Positions 47,644 through 57,652 of a stretch of 64,000 nucleotides of DNA are shown piece by piece (position 1 is the stretch's first letter; every line of letters begins with the position of its first letter). The translations under genes and the position numbers were made by a program. Source of the stretch: Roseiflexaceae bacterium (lineage in GTDB: Bacteria > Chloroflexota > Chloroflexia > Chloroflexales > Roseiflexaceae). The stretch covers positions 1-64,000 of the forward strand of contig CANJHS010000006.1 of assembly GCA_947474225.1 (NCBI GenBank), written 5' to 3'. A model generated the notes under the pieces. It did not search any database, was not told the DNA's origin, and saw only the letters and a program-made list of their open reading frames with translations.

Positions 47644-48009
47644 GTGCACATGTCACCGCGAAGCAGCGTTTTGTTGATAATCGAGCACGATCTCAGTGTT
47701 CGGCAACTCTACAGCCGCACACTCCGCGAGCCATACATACTCATCGAGGCACAAAATGCGGCGGAATGCGTACACGCATTTGCAAACCACGACATTGGTA
47801 CGGTCATTATCGAACCGCATCGACCAGATGGATTCGGCGATGCATTGATGCAACTCGTCCGTACACACTGCACGCCCAGCAACATTCCAATTATTGTTTG
47901 CAGTGTGCTTGACGCGAGCCTCGATCCGCAACACAATGGTTTGTACAAACATCTCGTCAAACCCGTCGCCCCCGAGCGACTCCGTGCCGAGATGCAACGA
48001 ATTATTTAG
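47644..48009 (+). CDS. Stand-alone receiver-like protein with Glu at the expected phospho-Asp position
   Basis: VLLIIEHDLSVRQLYSRTL...GTVIIEPHRPDGFGDALMQLV...LVKPVAPERLRAEM. Confidence 0.75.
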   Translation: MHMSPRSSVLLIIEHDLSVRQLYSRTLREPYILIEAQNAAECVHAFANHDIGTVIIEPHRPDGFGDALMQLVRTHCTPSNIPIIVCSVLDASLDPQHNGLYKHLVKPVAPERLRAEMQRII

Positions 48010-48064
48010 GAATTCACGCAATAGACGGTCCGCACGACTTTCATTGACAGCAAGGGAGCGTCAA

Positions 48065-48961
48065 ATGACTATCCGAACCGGGGCGCAAACCGCACGACGA
48101 AACGAAATAACCTGGGCATTGTTGTTCATCTTACCGAGCATCATTGGGTTTTTGGCGTTTTTTGCCATACCTTCGGTGCGCGGTCTCTTGATGAGCTTCA
48201 CCAATTGGGATTTGCTCCGGCCAGCAAAATTCACTGGCATAGCAAATTACATCAAGCTGCTCAGCGACAAAGAATTCTTGCATGCATTGCGCGTCACTGC
48301 GTACTATGTGGTCCTGAATATCCCGCTCCAAACCGTTATCGCCCTCGGCATGGCAGTCATGCTCGATCGCTTTACCAAATCAACGGCAATCCGCGGGATT
48401 CTCATTCTGCCGTGGCTTTTACCCAATATCATTGTGGCGTTACTATGGCTGTGGATGCTCGACCCGACGCTCGGATTTATCAACCAAGTGATTATGTCAT
48501 TGGGATTTGAGCGACAACCATTCCTCGGCTCGGTCACACAAGCAATGCCAACAATCGCCGCAATCAATATCTGGCGCCATGCCGGCTACACGGCGATTCT
48601 CTTATTTGCTGGTCTGCAAAACATCCCCAAGGACGTCTACGAGGCTGCTGCCATTGACGGCGCAGACGAACGTCAGATGTTCATGGGGATTACGTTGCCG
48701 TTGTTACGCCCAGTGCTGATCTTTGTCCTGGTGACATCACTGATTGGGTCATTCCAGATTTTCGACACTATCGTGATTACTACCAAGGGTGGCCCAGTAG
48801 ATGCGACCCGCGTTGTCTATTGGTACATCTACGAATATGCGTTTGTGCGCTTCAAGATGGGCTATGCTGCGACGATTTCGGTAGCGTTGTTCTTAATTTT
48901 GATTACGATAACCATCATCCAGATGCGCTATTTCAACGCTGACTCATCAGACCTTGATTAA
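48065..48961 (+). CDS. CUT1 sugar ABC transporter permease (MalF/UgpA type)
   Basis: ITWALLFILPSIIGFLAFFAIP, YEAAAIDGADERQMFMGITLPLLRPV. Confidence 0.92.
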   Translation: MTIRTGAQTARRNEITWALLFILPSIIGFLAFFAIPSVRGLLMSFTNWDLLRPAKFTGIANYIKLLSDKEFLHALRVTAYYVVLNIPLQTVIALGMAVMLDRFTKSTAIRGILILPWLLPNIIVALLWLWMLDPTLGFINQVIMSLGFERQPFLGSVTQAMPTIAAINIWRHAGYTAILLFAGLQNIPKDVYEAAAIDGADERQMFMGITLPLLRPVLIFVLVTSLIGSFQIFDTIVITTKGGPVDATRVVYWYIYEYAFVRFKMGYAATISVALFLILITITIIQMRYFNADSSDLD

Positions 48962-48983
48962 TCAACGACGGAGGAGGAGCACA

Positions 48984-49886
48984 ATGACGACACTCAAAAA
49001 GACCAAAGCGGGAATTTCAACCCGTCAGATATTTGCCTGGATTGTATTGGGAATGATTGTCTTGGTCACACTGTTCCCCGTATGGTGGGTGGTGCGGACA
49101 GGATTTTCGAGCAAACAAGAAATATACGTCGATACCTTCAACCTGCTGCCAGTCGGCCCAACACTGAACAACTTCAAGCGCGTCTTGGGGATGTTCAGCT
49201 CCGAAGAGGCTGTGGCACAGGGTGGCACCGCAGGTGCGATGAACTTCTGGATGGACCTCAAAAATTCGTTGGTGGTATCGACGACGACGATTTTGGGCCA
49301 AACGTTCTTTAGCGCGATGGCAGCATATGCGTTTGCCCGGCTCAAATTTCGCTTTCGCGACCAAGTATTTTTTCTCTACCTGACGGCCATGATGATTCCT
49401 GGTGTGGTGACATTGGTCCCCAACTACATCTTGATGGCGCGAGAATTACAGTGGATGAATACCTACCGCGGGATTATTGCGCCCTCATTCCTGATGACCC
49501 CATTCGCCGTATTCTTCTTGCGGCAGTTCTTTTTGAGCATCAATCATGAGCTCGAAGAGGCCGCCAAATTAGACGGTGCGAGTATACCGCTCATCTTTGT
49601 GCGGGTAATTCTGCCGATGAGTGTGCCGGCTTTGAGTACGTTGGCAATTTTGCAGTTCTTGGGCAATTGGAACGACTACTTGTGGCCGTTCTTGATTGGC
49701 AAAGGCGCAGACATGCGGACGCTGACGGTGGGGTTGGCAGTCTTTCAATCACAGACCCCTCAAGGGGCACCTGACTGGGGTGGGTTGATGGCGGGGACGA
49801 CCTTGAGTCTCATCCCGACGATTCTCATCTTCTTGTTTTTTGGGAGACGGGCCGTCAACGCAATCCAGTTCACTGGGTTCCGCTAA
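48984..49886 (+). CDS. CUT1 sugar ABC transporter permease (MalG/UgpE type)
   Basis: LEEAAKLDGASIPLIFVRVILPMSVPALSTLAILQFLGNWNDYLWPF. Confidence 0.92.
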   Translation: MTTLKKTKAGISTRQIFAWIVLGMIVLVTLFPVWWVVRTGFSSKQEIYVDTFNLLPVGPTLNNFKRVLGMFSSEEAVAQGGTAGAMNFWMDLKNSLVVSTTTILGQTFFSAMAAYAFARLKFRFRDQVFFLYLTAMMIPGVVTLVPNYILMARELQWMNTYRGIIAPSFLMTPFAVFFLRQFFLSINHELEEAAKLDGASIPLIFVRVILPMSVPALSTLAILQFLGNWNDYLWPFLIGKGADMRTLTVGLAVFQSQTPQGAPDWGGLMAGTTLSLIPTILIFLFFGRRAVNAIQFTGFR

Positions 49887-49953
49887 GTATTGGCACCAAC
49901 GATGCACAAGCATCGGGATGCATAGATTTCCATTTTTTGAAGAGGAGAGTTCA

Positions 49954-51378
49954 ATGCGTTTACGTTTCAACGCACTGGCAATCGCTCTGGTGATGGTCAG
50001 CAGTATGCTCATTGCAGCATGTGGCGCCAAAGCACCAGCAGCAGAGCCAACGGCAGCAGCAGACGTTGCCGCCGAAGCAACCGCAGCACCAGCCGAAGAG
50101 CCAACCGCAGCAGTCGCAGCATCCGCTGACGCAGTCACCATCCGCTACGGATTGTGGGACGGCAACCAGCAGCCAGCATACGAAGCCTGTGCAGCTGCCT
50201 TCACCAAGACCAACCCAAACATCACTGTGAAGGTTGAGCAGGCAGGTTGGGGCGACTACTGGACCTCCGTTCAGACCGGTATGGTCGGCGGCACGGCTCC
50301 TGACGTCTTCACCAACCACTTGGCCAAGTACCCAGAATTCGCAGCCAAGGAACAGCTTGTCGACATCCAGCCGTTCGTCGAGCGTGATGGCGTTGACATG
50401 AAGCAGTACCTGCCAGGCCTGGCCGACCTTTGGGGTCGTGACGGCAAGCGGTATGGTCTGCCAAAAGACTGGGACACCGTCTCGGTTGTCTACAACAAAG
50501 ACATGATGGACAAAGCCGGCGTGACCGTTGAAGAACTCAACAACGCTGACTGGAATGCCAAAGACGGCGGTTCGTTCGGCCAGATCATCAAGAAGTTGAC
50601 GATCGACTCAGCCGGCAAGAATGCCCTCGACGCAGGCTTCGACAAGAGCAAAGTCGTCCAGTACGGCTTCGTTGGCGGCGGTAGCGGCGGCGCATACGGT
50701 CAAACCCAGTGGAGCCATTGGGCCGTTTCGAACGGCTTCAAGTTCAACGACGGTTTGTATGCAACCAAGTACTTCTACGACGATCCAAAGTTGGCCGAAA
50801 CCATGCAGTGGTATGCCGATTTGAATCTTGTCGAAGGCGTAGCCCCAACCTTGGCCGACGTCAAGAGCCTCGGCGCAACTGCTCTCTTCACCGCAGGTAA
50901 GGCAGCATTGACCACCGACGGTTCATGGATGATTGGTTCATATGTGAAGGACGCCAAGTTCGTCACCGGCTTTGCACGTTTGCCAAAGGGCCCAGAAGGC
51001 CGCAAGTCCATGTTCAATGGTCTTGCTGACTCCATCTGGGTTGGTTCCAAGCACCAGGAAGAATCCTGGCAGTGGATGAAGTTCGCTGCATCCCCAGCCT
51101 GTGCAAACATCGTCGGCAGCTACGGCGTGGTCTTCCCGGCCATCCAGAGCGGCGTCGATGCAGCCCTCAAGGCATACGGCGATCGTAAGGTCGACGTTTC
51201 CGCCTTCACGGCTCAGGCAACCGAGGCCAATGGTACGTTCTTGTTCCCAGTAACCGACCACGCGTCGGAAATTGGACCGATCATGGACGCCACCATGGAC
51301 AGCATCATGCTCGGCGAAAAGCCAGCAGCCGATGCCCTCAAGGCAGCCAACGACGAAGTCAACGCACTGTTCCAGTAA
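49954..51378 (+). CDS. Sugar ABC transporter substrate-binding lipoprotein, family 1
   Basis: MRLRFNALAIALVMVSSMLIAACGAKAPAAEPTAA; VTIRYGLWDGNQQPAYEACAAAFTKTNPNITVKVEQ. Confidence 0.93.
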   Translation: MRLRFNALAIALVMVSSMLIAACGAKAPAAEPTAAADVAAEATAAPAEEPTAAVAASADAVTIRYGLWDGNQQPAYEACAAAFTKTNPNITVKVEQAGWGDYWTSVQTGMVGGTAPDVFTNHLAKYPEFAAKEQLVDIQPFVERDGVDMKQYLPGLADLWGRDGKRYGLPKDWDTVSVVYNKDMMDKAGVTVEELNNADWNAKDGGSFGQIIKKLTIDSAGKNALDAGFDKSKVVQYGFVGGGSGGAYGQTQWSHWAVSNGFKFNDGLYATKYFYDDPKLAETMQWYADLNLVEGVAPTLADVKSLGATALFTAGKAALTTDGSWMIGSYVKDAKFVTGFARLPKGPEGRKSMFNGLADSIWVGSKHQEESWQWMKFAASPACANIVGSYGVVFPAIQSGVDAALKAYGDRKVDVSAFTAQATEANGTFLFPVTDHASEIGPIMDATMDSIMLGEKPAADALKAANDEVNALFQ

Positions 51379-51390
51379 GCGTTCTCTTCA

Positions 51391-51421
51391 CAGGCGGTCG
51401 GGGGAAATCCCCGACCGCCTG
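51391..51421 (+). terminator. Terminator after the sugar substrate-binding protein
   Basis: CAGGCGGTCGGGG-GAAAT-CCCCGACCGCCTG followed by TTCT. Confidence 0.8.
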
Positions 51422-51452
51422 TTCTATACCCACACCACAAAAGACCACAACC

Positions 51453-53105
51453 ATGAATCGTACGCAGCTCTACATCCCACTGATTGCCCTCTTCACCAGC
51501 GCTTGCAGCGCCGCTACACCGGCGATCGTTTGGTCGGGCAATACCATTCCCATAACGAGCCACGTCACCCCGTATGCACAATCAATACCGTGCAGCGATA
51601 CCTTCTCTCCACATCCCCTCACACACACCACTCGCGTTCCCGTGCCTGTACACCTCTTTGCCAGTAATGGATCAGGTGTTGCTGCTGGTGATGTCAATGC
51701 CGATGGTCTACCGGACCTGGTATTGGCCAATATCGCCGGTGAGACAACCCTGGCAATCAACACTGGTGCTTTTACCTTCAAAGAATTACCGCTTGACCTG
51801 CCCAATACCCGGGCTGTCCAAATTGTCGATGTCGATGGCGACGGTCATCCCGACATCAGTGCGACACACCAGGGTGCAGGAATCAGCCTCCTCCTCAACA
51901 ACAATACGCCCGAGCAACCATCATTCAGCCGCGCCCAAGTCACCTTTGGGAATGTACGCGCCTACAGTATGCTCTGGCATGATTTCAATGGCGACCAGCG
52001 CCTCGATGTGGTCACCGGCTCGTACGACGCAGAAGCACCGCGCGGCGGCAGCCAATCGCTTTTTGATGGACAAGCAAATGGCGTCTTTCTCTTTACCCAA
52101 AACGCCGACGGCAAATTCACCCCCACACGCCTGTCAGATCACGCCAATGCATTGTCGATTACTGCAATCGACATCGACGGGGATGGCAGCGACGACATTG
52201 TCGTGGGCAATGACTTTGATACGCACGACATGGTCTGGCTCAAACACGGCAAGGACTGGGTCGAGACGCAGCCGTTCGAATCAACCCCCCACAGCACCAT
52301 GAGCTATGATGTGGCCGATATGAATCGCGACGGTGCACCCGACGTGCTCGCTGCCGACATGAATCCATACGATACGGGTGTCGAAACGCTCGCCAAATGG
52401 CTCCCCGTTACCAGTCGCATGACGCAGTACCACCCCGCCGATGACCCGCAATTAATGGAGAATGCAATTCTCCAACGGGGCACAGACAACCGCTGGTACA
52501 ACATCAGTCGTACGGTTGCAGCTACATCAACCGGTTGGAGTTGGTCGACCCGCTTCGGTGATCTCGATAATGATGGCTTCCTCGACATTTATGCGGTCAA
52601 CGGCATGATTGCAACTGAGCTCTTTCCATTCCTCCCCGATGCTGCCCTCGTCGAGCATAATCAAGCATTGCGCTTCGATGGGACGCGCTACCAGCCCGCA
52701 CCACAATGGCACCTCGATGCCACTGAATCGGGCCGGGGGATGGTAATGACCGACCTCAATGGCGATGGCAAACTCGATATTGTCGTCAATAATCTGCAGG
52801 CGCCGAGTATGCTGTATGAAAATGAATTGTGCGCCGGTAATTCGTTAACGGTGACACTGCATCAGTTGGGGCCGAATCCCGAAGCCATCGGCGCACAGCT
52901 CCGCTTGGTGACCAGCACAGCGACACGCTGGGGAGCAATCACCACTACCCGCGGCTATCTCTCGGGGGATGTCGCAGCAGTACACTTCGGTTTGGGTGCA
53001 GGGATTCCCTCTGCACTCGACATCCGCTGGCCCGATGGTACGCTTTCTCACCTAGTAACCCCACCGACATCCGGACATCTACTCATCGAACGAGGTGCAC
53101 CATGA
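51453..53105 (+). CDS. FG-GAP/VCBS repeat lipoprotein with C-terminal ASPIC/UnbV domain
   Basis: Seven DxNxDGxxD-type motifs (DVNADGLPDLV, DVDGDGHPDIS, DFNGDQRLDVV, DIDGDGSDDIV, DMNRDGAPDVL, DLDNDGFLDIY, DLNGDGKLDIV); LDIRWPDGTLSHL end; LFTSACS lipobox. Confidence 0.88.
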   Translation: MNRTQLYIPLIALFTSACSAATPAIVWSGNTIPITSHVTPYAQSIPCSDTFSPHPLTHTTRVPVPVHLFASNGSGVAAGDVNADGLPDLVLANIAGETTLAINTGAFTFKELPLDLPNTRAVQIVDVDGDGHPDISATHQGAGISLLLNNNTPEQPSFSRAQVTFGNVRAYSMLWHDFNGDQRLDVVTGSYDAEAPRGGSQSLFDGQANGVFLFTQNADGKFTPTRLSDHANALSITAIDIDGDGSDDIVVGNDFDTHDMVWLKHGKDWVETQPFESTPHSTMSYDVADMNRDGAPDVLAADMNPYDTGVETLAKWLPVTSRMTQYHPADDPQLMENAILQRGTDNRWYNISRTVAATSTGWSWSTRFGDLDNDGFLDIYAVNGMIATELFPFLPDAALVEHNQALRFDGTRYQPAPQWHLDATESGRGMVMTDLNGDGKLDIVVNNLQAPSMLYENELCAGNSLTVTLHQLGPNPEAIGAQLRLVTSTATRWGAITTTRGYLSGDVAAVHFGLGAGIPSALDIRWPDGTLSHLVTPPTSGHLLIERGAP

Positions 53106-53872
53106 CAACGCACAGCATGCCTCTGAGCGCATCTCCTCAGCCAGCATCGGTGCTTGGATATATGATTCCACTGCAACGACGCGTAGCAATCGCCATTGGC
53201 GGAGTGGCCCTTGCGATGGGAATTCTGGGGCTTTCTATTGGTCAACCGATGTGGCGGGCGGCCCTCCCGGGGACATTTTTGTTCAGCGGTGCGGTCATCA
53301 TCCGTTGGTACTACGACCGCAGTCAATATGGCCAACTCATCGCCCTAATGGTCGCATTGTTGACCTTCCAGGGTGGGCACGGAGTCGAACATCTGACGCA
53401 GTGGGTACAATATCATCTGTTGGGATATACGGCACGTGCATCGAGCGGACTGATTTCGGCAGCGAATTCCGAGTGGGTACATTTTCTCTGGAACTGGGGC
53501 GTGCTCTTGGTTATGCTGCGCATCTACTGGTTAGGTCTACGCAATCCGTGGGCCTATCTGATGCTGTTTTGGACCATCGCACACACCAGTGAGCACACCT
53601 ACCTGTTTGTCCGTCATCTCGAAGTCCTGCAAATGCTGCGTGCATACGGCGAACCAACCATCACCGCCCAAGGCTTGCCAGGTATCTTTGGGAACGACGG
53701 CTGGCTGGCCCGCAGTCCTGCGACCGCAGGTACGTGGGTCTGCACCTTCCCCGGGTTGACCACGGCAACCCGTCTTGATGTCCACTTTTGGTGGAATGTC
53801 GGCGAGACCATCCTCCTGATGATCGCCGCATACACACACATACATCGCTCCCCGCAGCGCACCGCGCGCTGA
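53102..53872 (+). CDS. Polytopic membrane protein translationally coupled to the FG-GAP protein
   Basis: ATG overlaps the upstream stop by 4 nt; several TM segments with membrane His residues (GGHGVEHLTQW, WVHFLWNWG, HTSEHTY). Confidence 0.7.
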   Translation: MTTHSMPLSASPQPASVLGYMIPLQRRVAIAIGGVALAMGILGLSIGQPMWRAALPGTFLFSGAVIIRWYYDRSQYGQLIALMVALLTFQGGHGVEHLTQWVQYHLLGYTARASSGLISAANSEWVHFLWNWGVLLVMLRIYWLGLRNPWAYLMLFWTIAHTSEHTYLFVRHLEVLQMLRAYGEPTITAQGLPGIFGNDGWLARSPATAGTWVCTFPGLTTATRLDVHFWWNVGETILLMIAAYTHIHRSPQRTAR

Positions 53873-53904
53873 GGTCACGTTCTCACAGAAAGGAACACCG
53901 CCCC

Positions 53905-55203
53905 ATGGCAATCATCACACTTCTCGGTGCAGGCAGCACTGTCTTCGCAAAAAACTTGCTGGGAGACATCCTCTCGTTCCCCGAACTCGCCAACAGCGAG
54001 ATTCGCCTCTTCGACATTGATCCCGAACGCCTCAAGACCTCCGAAGTCGTGGCAAACAAGGTCGCCCAAGCCCTTGGTGCCAAGCCCAAAATCGTCACCA
54101 CCACAGACCGCAAAAAAGCCTTGGAAAACGCCGATTACTCTATCGCCATGTTCCAAGTGGGTGGCTACAAACCATCGACCCTCATCGACTTCGACATACC
54201 AAAGAAGTACGGTTTGCGCCAGACCATCGCCGACACCCTCGGCATTGGCGGCATTATGCGCGGCCTGCGCACCATCCCGGTCATGCTCGACATGTGCCGT
54301 GATATGGAAGAAGTCGCCGGCGACATCACCTTCCTCAATTACGTCAATCCGATGGCAATGAACTGCTGGGCCATGTCCCGTGCCACCACCATCAAAACCG
54401 TCGGCCTGTGTCACTCCGTCCAAGGCACCGCAGAACAACTCGCCGATGACATCGGTGTCAACATCAACGACATCAATTACATCGCAGCCGGCATCAACCA
54501 CATGGCCTTTTACCTCAAGTTCGAAAAAGACGGCAAAGACCTCTACCCCGCCATCCAGAAGGTCCTCAACGAGAAGCGTGCCCCCGATTGGAATCTCGTA
54601 CGCTACGAAATTTTCAAGCGCTTTGGCTTCTTTGTCACCGAATCGTCCGAACACTTCGCGGAATACACACCGTGGTTCATCAAACGCGACCGACCAGAAC
54701 TCATCGAGGAGTTCAACATTCCCATCGACGAGTACATTCGCCGCTGCGAAAACCAAATCGCCGGCTGGCATCAGCTCCGTGAAGACCTCATCACCAATGA
54801 CCTGCCCCTCGAAGTCAACCGCAGTCACGAATACGGTTCACTCATCATCCATAGCATGGAAACAGGCCAGCCACGGGTTGTCTATGGCAATGTTCCCAAC
54901 CGAGGTTTGATCAATAACCTGCCCGAAGGATGCTGCGTCGAAGTACCTGTTTTGGTCGACAAAAGCGGATTGCAGCCTACCAAAATCGGCAACTTACCAC
55001 CACACCTGGCTGCCATGATGCAGACCAACATCAACGTGCAGGCAATGACCGTCGAGGCTGCCCTCACCGGCAAACGTGAACACGTCTACCACGCAGCCGC
55101 CTTCGACCCACACACCGCTGCTGAATTGTCACTCGACCAGATCTGGAATCTGTGCGATGACCTGCTCGCAGCCCACGGCACTATGATTCCTACACTCAAG
55201 TAG
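53905..55203 (+). CDS. Glycoside hydrolase family 4 (alpha-galactosidase/glucosidase type)
   Basis: MAIITLLGAGSTVFAKNLLGDIL, ADTLGIGGIMRGLRTIPVMLD, NYVNPMAMNCWAM, GLCHSVQGT, AGINHMAFYL. Confidence 0.92.
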   Translation: MAIITLLGAGSTVFAKNLLGDILSFPELANSEIRLFDIDPERLKTSEVVANKVAQALGAKPKIVTTTDRKKALENADYSIAMFQVGGYKPSTLIDFDIPKKYGLRQTIADTLGIGGIMRGLRTIPVMLDMCRDMEEVAGDITFLNYVNPMAMNCWAMSRATTIKTVGLCHSVQGTAEQLADDIGVNINDINYIAAGINHMAFYLKFEKDGKDLYPAIQKVLNEKRAPDWNLVRYEIFKRFGFFVTESSEHFAEYTPWFIKRDRPELIEEFNIPIDEYIRRCENQIAGWHQLREDLITNDLPLEVNRSHEYGSLIIHSMETGQPRVVYGNVPNRGLINNLPEGCCVEVPVLVDKSGLQPTKIGNLPPHLAAMMQTNINVQAMTVEAALTGKREHVYHAAAFDPHTAAELSLDQIWNLCDDLLAAHGTMIPTLK

Positions 55204-55214
55204 GCAATCAGAGC

Positions 55215-55252
55215 AAAACGGGAGGGACGTATCGAATACGCCCTCCCGTTTT
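55215..55252 (+). terminator. Terminator after the GH4 gene
   Basis: AAAACGGGAGGGACGTA-TCGAA-TACGCCCTCCCGTTTT. Confidence 0.85.
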
Positions 55253-55320
55253 CGTATGTAGATCGTATGATTTGTCTCGTCCACAACGACACCGCAATTG
55301 ACCAATGTCTGACAAAAACG

Positions 55321-56020
55321 CTATCGCGTCCCCAATCCACCCGAAATAATCGACACAATCACACGGCTACCATCAGCCGGGTCGAGCTTCCAAAAAACAT
55401 AATACCCAAGGCCAGTGCTGGTTTCATAGGCAAAGATGGGATCATCTATAGCCAGCCCCAACGATTTCGTCCCAATAGTTCTGAGGCTATCGCTGACCGT
55501 GCCAGTGTATACACTAATCTGCGAATACACGTTATCAGCAGCACAGATGGGGCCCAAAACATCAACACCCGTGCCGACTGCGGCTAGACTTGCTTGATCG
55601 CCGTTGTAGAGATCACCATGAAACTGCAAAAATTTACACATTGTCGGCAAATCACTCAGCCCACTGGTAATGGTGGAATCATAATAGCCTTCACGCGTTG
55701 CTTCGGCGGAGTACTCCATCATGACCGTATTTGGTAGCACGTCCATGCCAGGGTATTTGGACTGAATATCAGTAATGCTTTCGCATCCACGGATCAACGG
55801 AGTCCCGCTTGCATCCACTGCAGATTCATCCGGACAGGTAAACGGCGTCTGTACAGGGACTTCAAGCACTGCAGCGGCAGTCTGAGGAGCATTCTCGGCA
55901 ACGTCGGTCGCCACAGGCTCTTGTGGAGGTACCGCAGGTTCAGACACCGTGCTCACACTCGCTACACGCAACAACAAAAAAAACGGCGAACAATACCCCG
56001 ACGATATTCGTCATGACTCG
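55321..56020 (-). pseudogene. Secreted protein gene with signal-peptide frameshift at a T8 tract (mutant, phase-variable, or sequencing artefact)
   Basis: Frame A MRRVMTNIVGVLFAVFFVVACSECEHGV*; one base fewer in the T8 tract gives ...VLFAVFLLLRVASVSTVSEPAVPPQEP... in frame with the 218-aa ORF. Confidence 0.65.
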
Positions 56021-56346
56021 ACGCATGTGACACACTCTTTCGTAGTGAACTAAAGAACTGTTGATTGCACGTTGGCACGCAGTACGAACGTATCCCTTCG
56101 CAAGACTCCTGTGGTTGTTGGAAAGAACATGCATCATCCAATACTGCCCGATCAAACGAGCGTGTGTCAGTGTATGCTTGATGATTTCTCCGTTACCTCA
56201 TGCCAAAGCGATTATTATTTACATTCCGTTTGCAATATTCACAATTATACCAGGAGAAATTATGAATGGTATACGCTCGACAACACGAAGAATCAATCAG
56301 CAGTGTCCAACATGCAATTATTGCCTACTATACTGCATCCTTCATC

Positions 56347-56555
56347 TGCCCCCACACCTGGCCGCTGTAATGCGGACCACCATCACCGTCAAATCGATGA
56401 ACGTCGAAGCAGCCCTGACCGGCAAACGCGAACACGTCTACCAGGCTGCCGCATTCGACCCCCACACCGCTGTTGAATCGTCACTCGACCAGATCTGGAA
56501 TCTGTGTGATGACCTGCTCGCAGCCCATGGAAATATGATTCCTACACTCAAGTAG
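56347..56555 (+). pseudogene. Remnant of a second GH4 gene (C-terminal ~68 codons)
   Basis: PPHLAAVMRTTITVKSMNVEAALTGKREHVYQAAAFDPHTAVESSLDQIWNLCDDLLAAHGNMIPTLK* parallels the C-terminus of the GH4 at 53905-55203. Confidence 0.92.
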
Positions 56556-56586
56556 GCATTTTGATTCCTACCACCACTCCATGTAG

Positions 56587-56621
56587 AACGACCCAGGCAC
56601 AACGTGATGCGCCTGGTTCGT
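56587..56621 (+). terminator. Hairpin terminator after the GH4 remnant
   Basis: AACGACCCAGGCAC-AACGTGAT-GCGCCTGGTTCGTT followed by TTTT. Confidence 0.75.
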
Positions 56622-56714
56622 TTTTTGTTCGTGATTCCACGATTCTTTGTACAATGGATATCCAATCGACCAAAACGGGTACGCACACAACGTATGCCAT
56701 GACAGAGGAGTCAC

Positions 56715-57542
56715 ATGAACGCATGGTTTTTTGTGTGTGCAATCGGTGCATCATTCGGCTTTGGCGTCGGTGATTTCTTTGGTGGGCGGGCCAGTTCCAA
56801 AATTCCCGTTGTCCACGTCCTCGTCATCAGCGAACTCTTCGGCGCGCTGATGTTTTGGTTACTCGCACAGTACACACAAGAAGCAGATTTACCAACCAAT
56901 TTGGTAGGATTGGCGGTGCTTACCGGTGTCACTGGTGCCGTCGGACTGGCAGCACTCTACAACGGCATCGCCCGCGGCCATACTGCAGTGACTGCACCCG
57001 TTGCTGCTGCATTGTCTGCCATCATTCCGGTCTGTTACGGCATTACCACCACCGGGTTCCCATCCACGATGGCAATCATCGGCATGACGGTTGGCATTGT
57101 TGCCATTGTGCTCAACTCACTGTCTGGCAAAACAACCGGCTATCAAGGGCTCTGGCAAGGGTTGGCAGCAGGTGTGACCTTCGGGATATTTTTGATTCTG
57201 CTGAAGTTCCTGGGCGGCAACGGCGTGTTTGCACCCTTGGCGGTGATGCGCGCAGGTGCGCTGGTGGTCACCATTCCATGGTTGCTGATACGGCGCGGTG
57301 GCATTCCCAGTGCGGCAGGTGTCGGTCTCGCGATGGCCGCAGGTGCATTTGATTTGAGTGCGAATGCGGCATATATGATTTCTACCCAACTGGGTCGGCT
57401 CGATATCGCTAGTGTGCTTGCGTCGCTCTATCCAGCGGTAACGGTATTGTTGGCGTTTTTCGTCAACCGCGAACCGATTAATACCCTGCAACGTGTCGGC
57501 CTCGTGACTACCCTCATTGCAACCGCACTGATAGCACTCTAA
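56715..57542 (+). CDS. EamA/DMT-family transporter
   Basis: Ten hydrophobic segments, two repeated halves; DIASVLASLYPAVTVLLAFFVNREPI. Confidence 0.88.
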   Translation: MNAWFFVCAIGASFGFGVGDFFGGRASSKIPVVHVLVISELFGALMFWLLAQYTQEADLPTNLVGLAVLTGVTGAVGLAALYNGIARGHTAVTAPVAAALSAIIPVCYGITTTGFPSTMAIIGMTVGIVAIVLNSLSGKTTGYQGLWQGLAAGVTFGIFLILLKFLGGNGVFAPLAVMRAGALVVTIPWLLIRRGGIPSAAGVGLAMAAGAFDLSANAAYMISTQLGRLDIASVLASLYPAVTVLLAFFVNREPINTLQRVGLVTTLIATALIAL

Positions 57543-57582
57543 AGATCTTTCAGAAGTTACAAACCACTCACCAAAAAAAGCA

Positions 57583-57601
57583 AGCGGGGCTACGCCCCGC
57601 T
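57583..57601. terminator. Short GC-rich hairpin between convergent genes
   Basis: AGCGGGGC-TAC-GCCCCGCT. Confidence 0.7.
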
Positions 57602-57652
57602 CTATTAGGTCTTTGATGTTCAGAAGGCGGACGACATTTCCTCTCGCCTCCG

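Noticed and set aside
56061-56555. 164-aa + ORF as a complete gene
   Set aside because: Only the last ~68 codons are GH4-like; the upstream portion is unrelated low-quality translation, so it is called a remnant.
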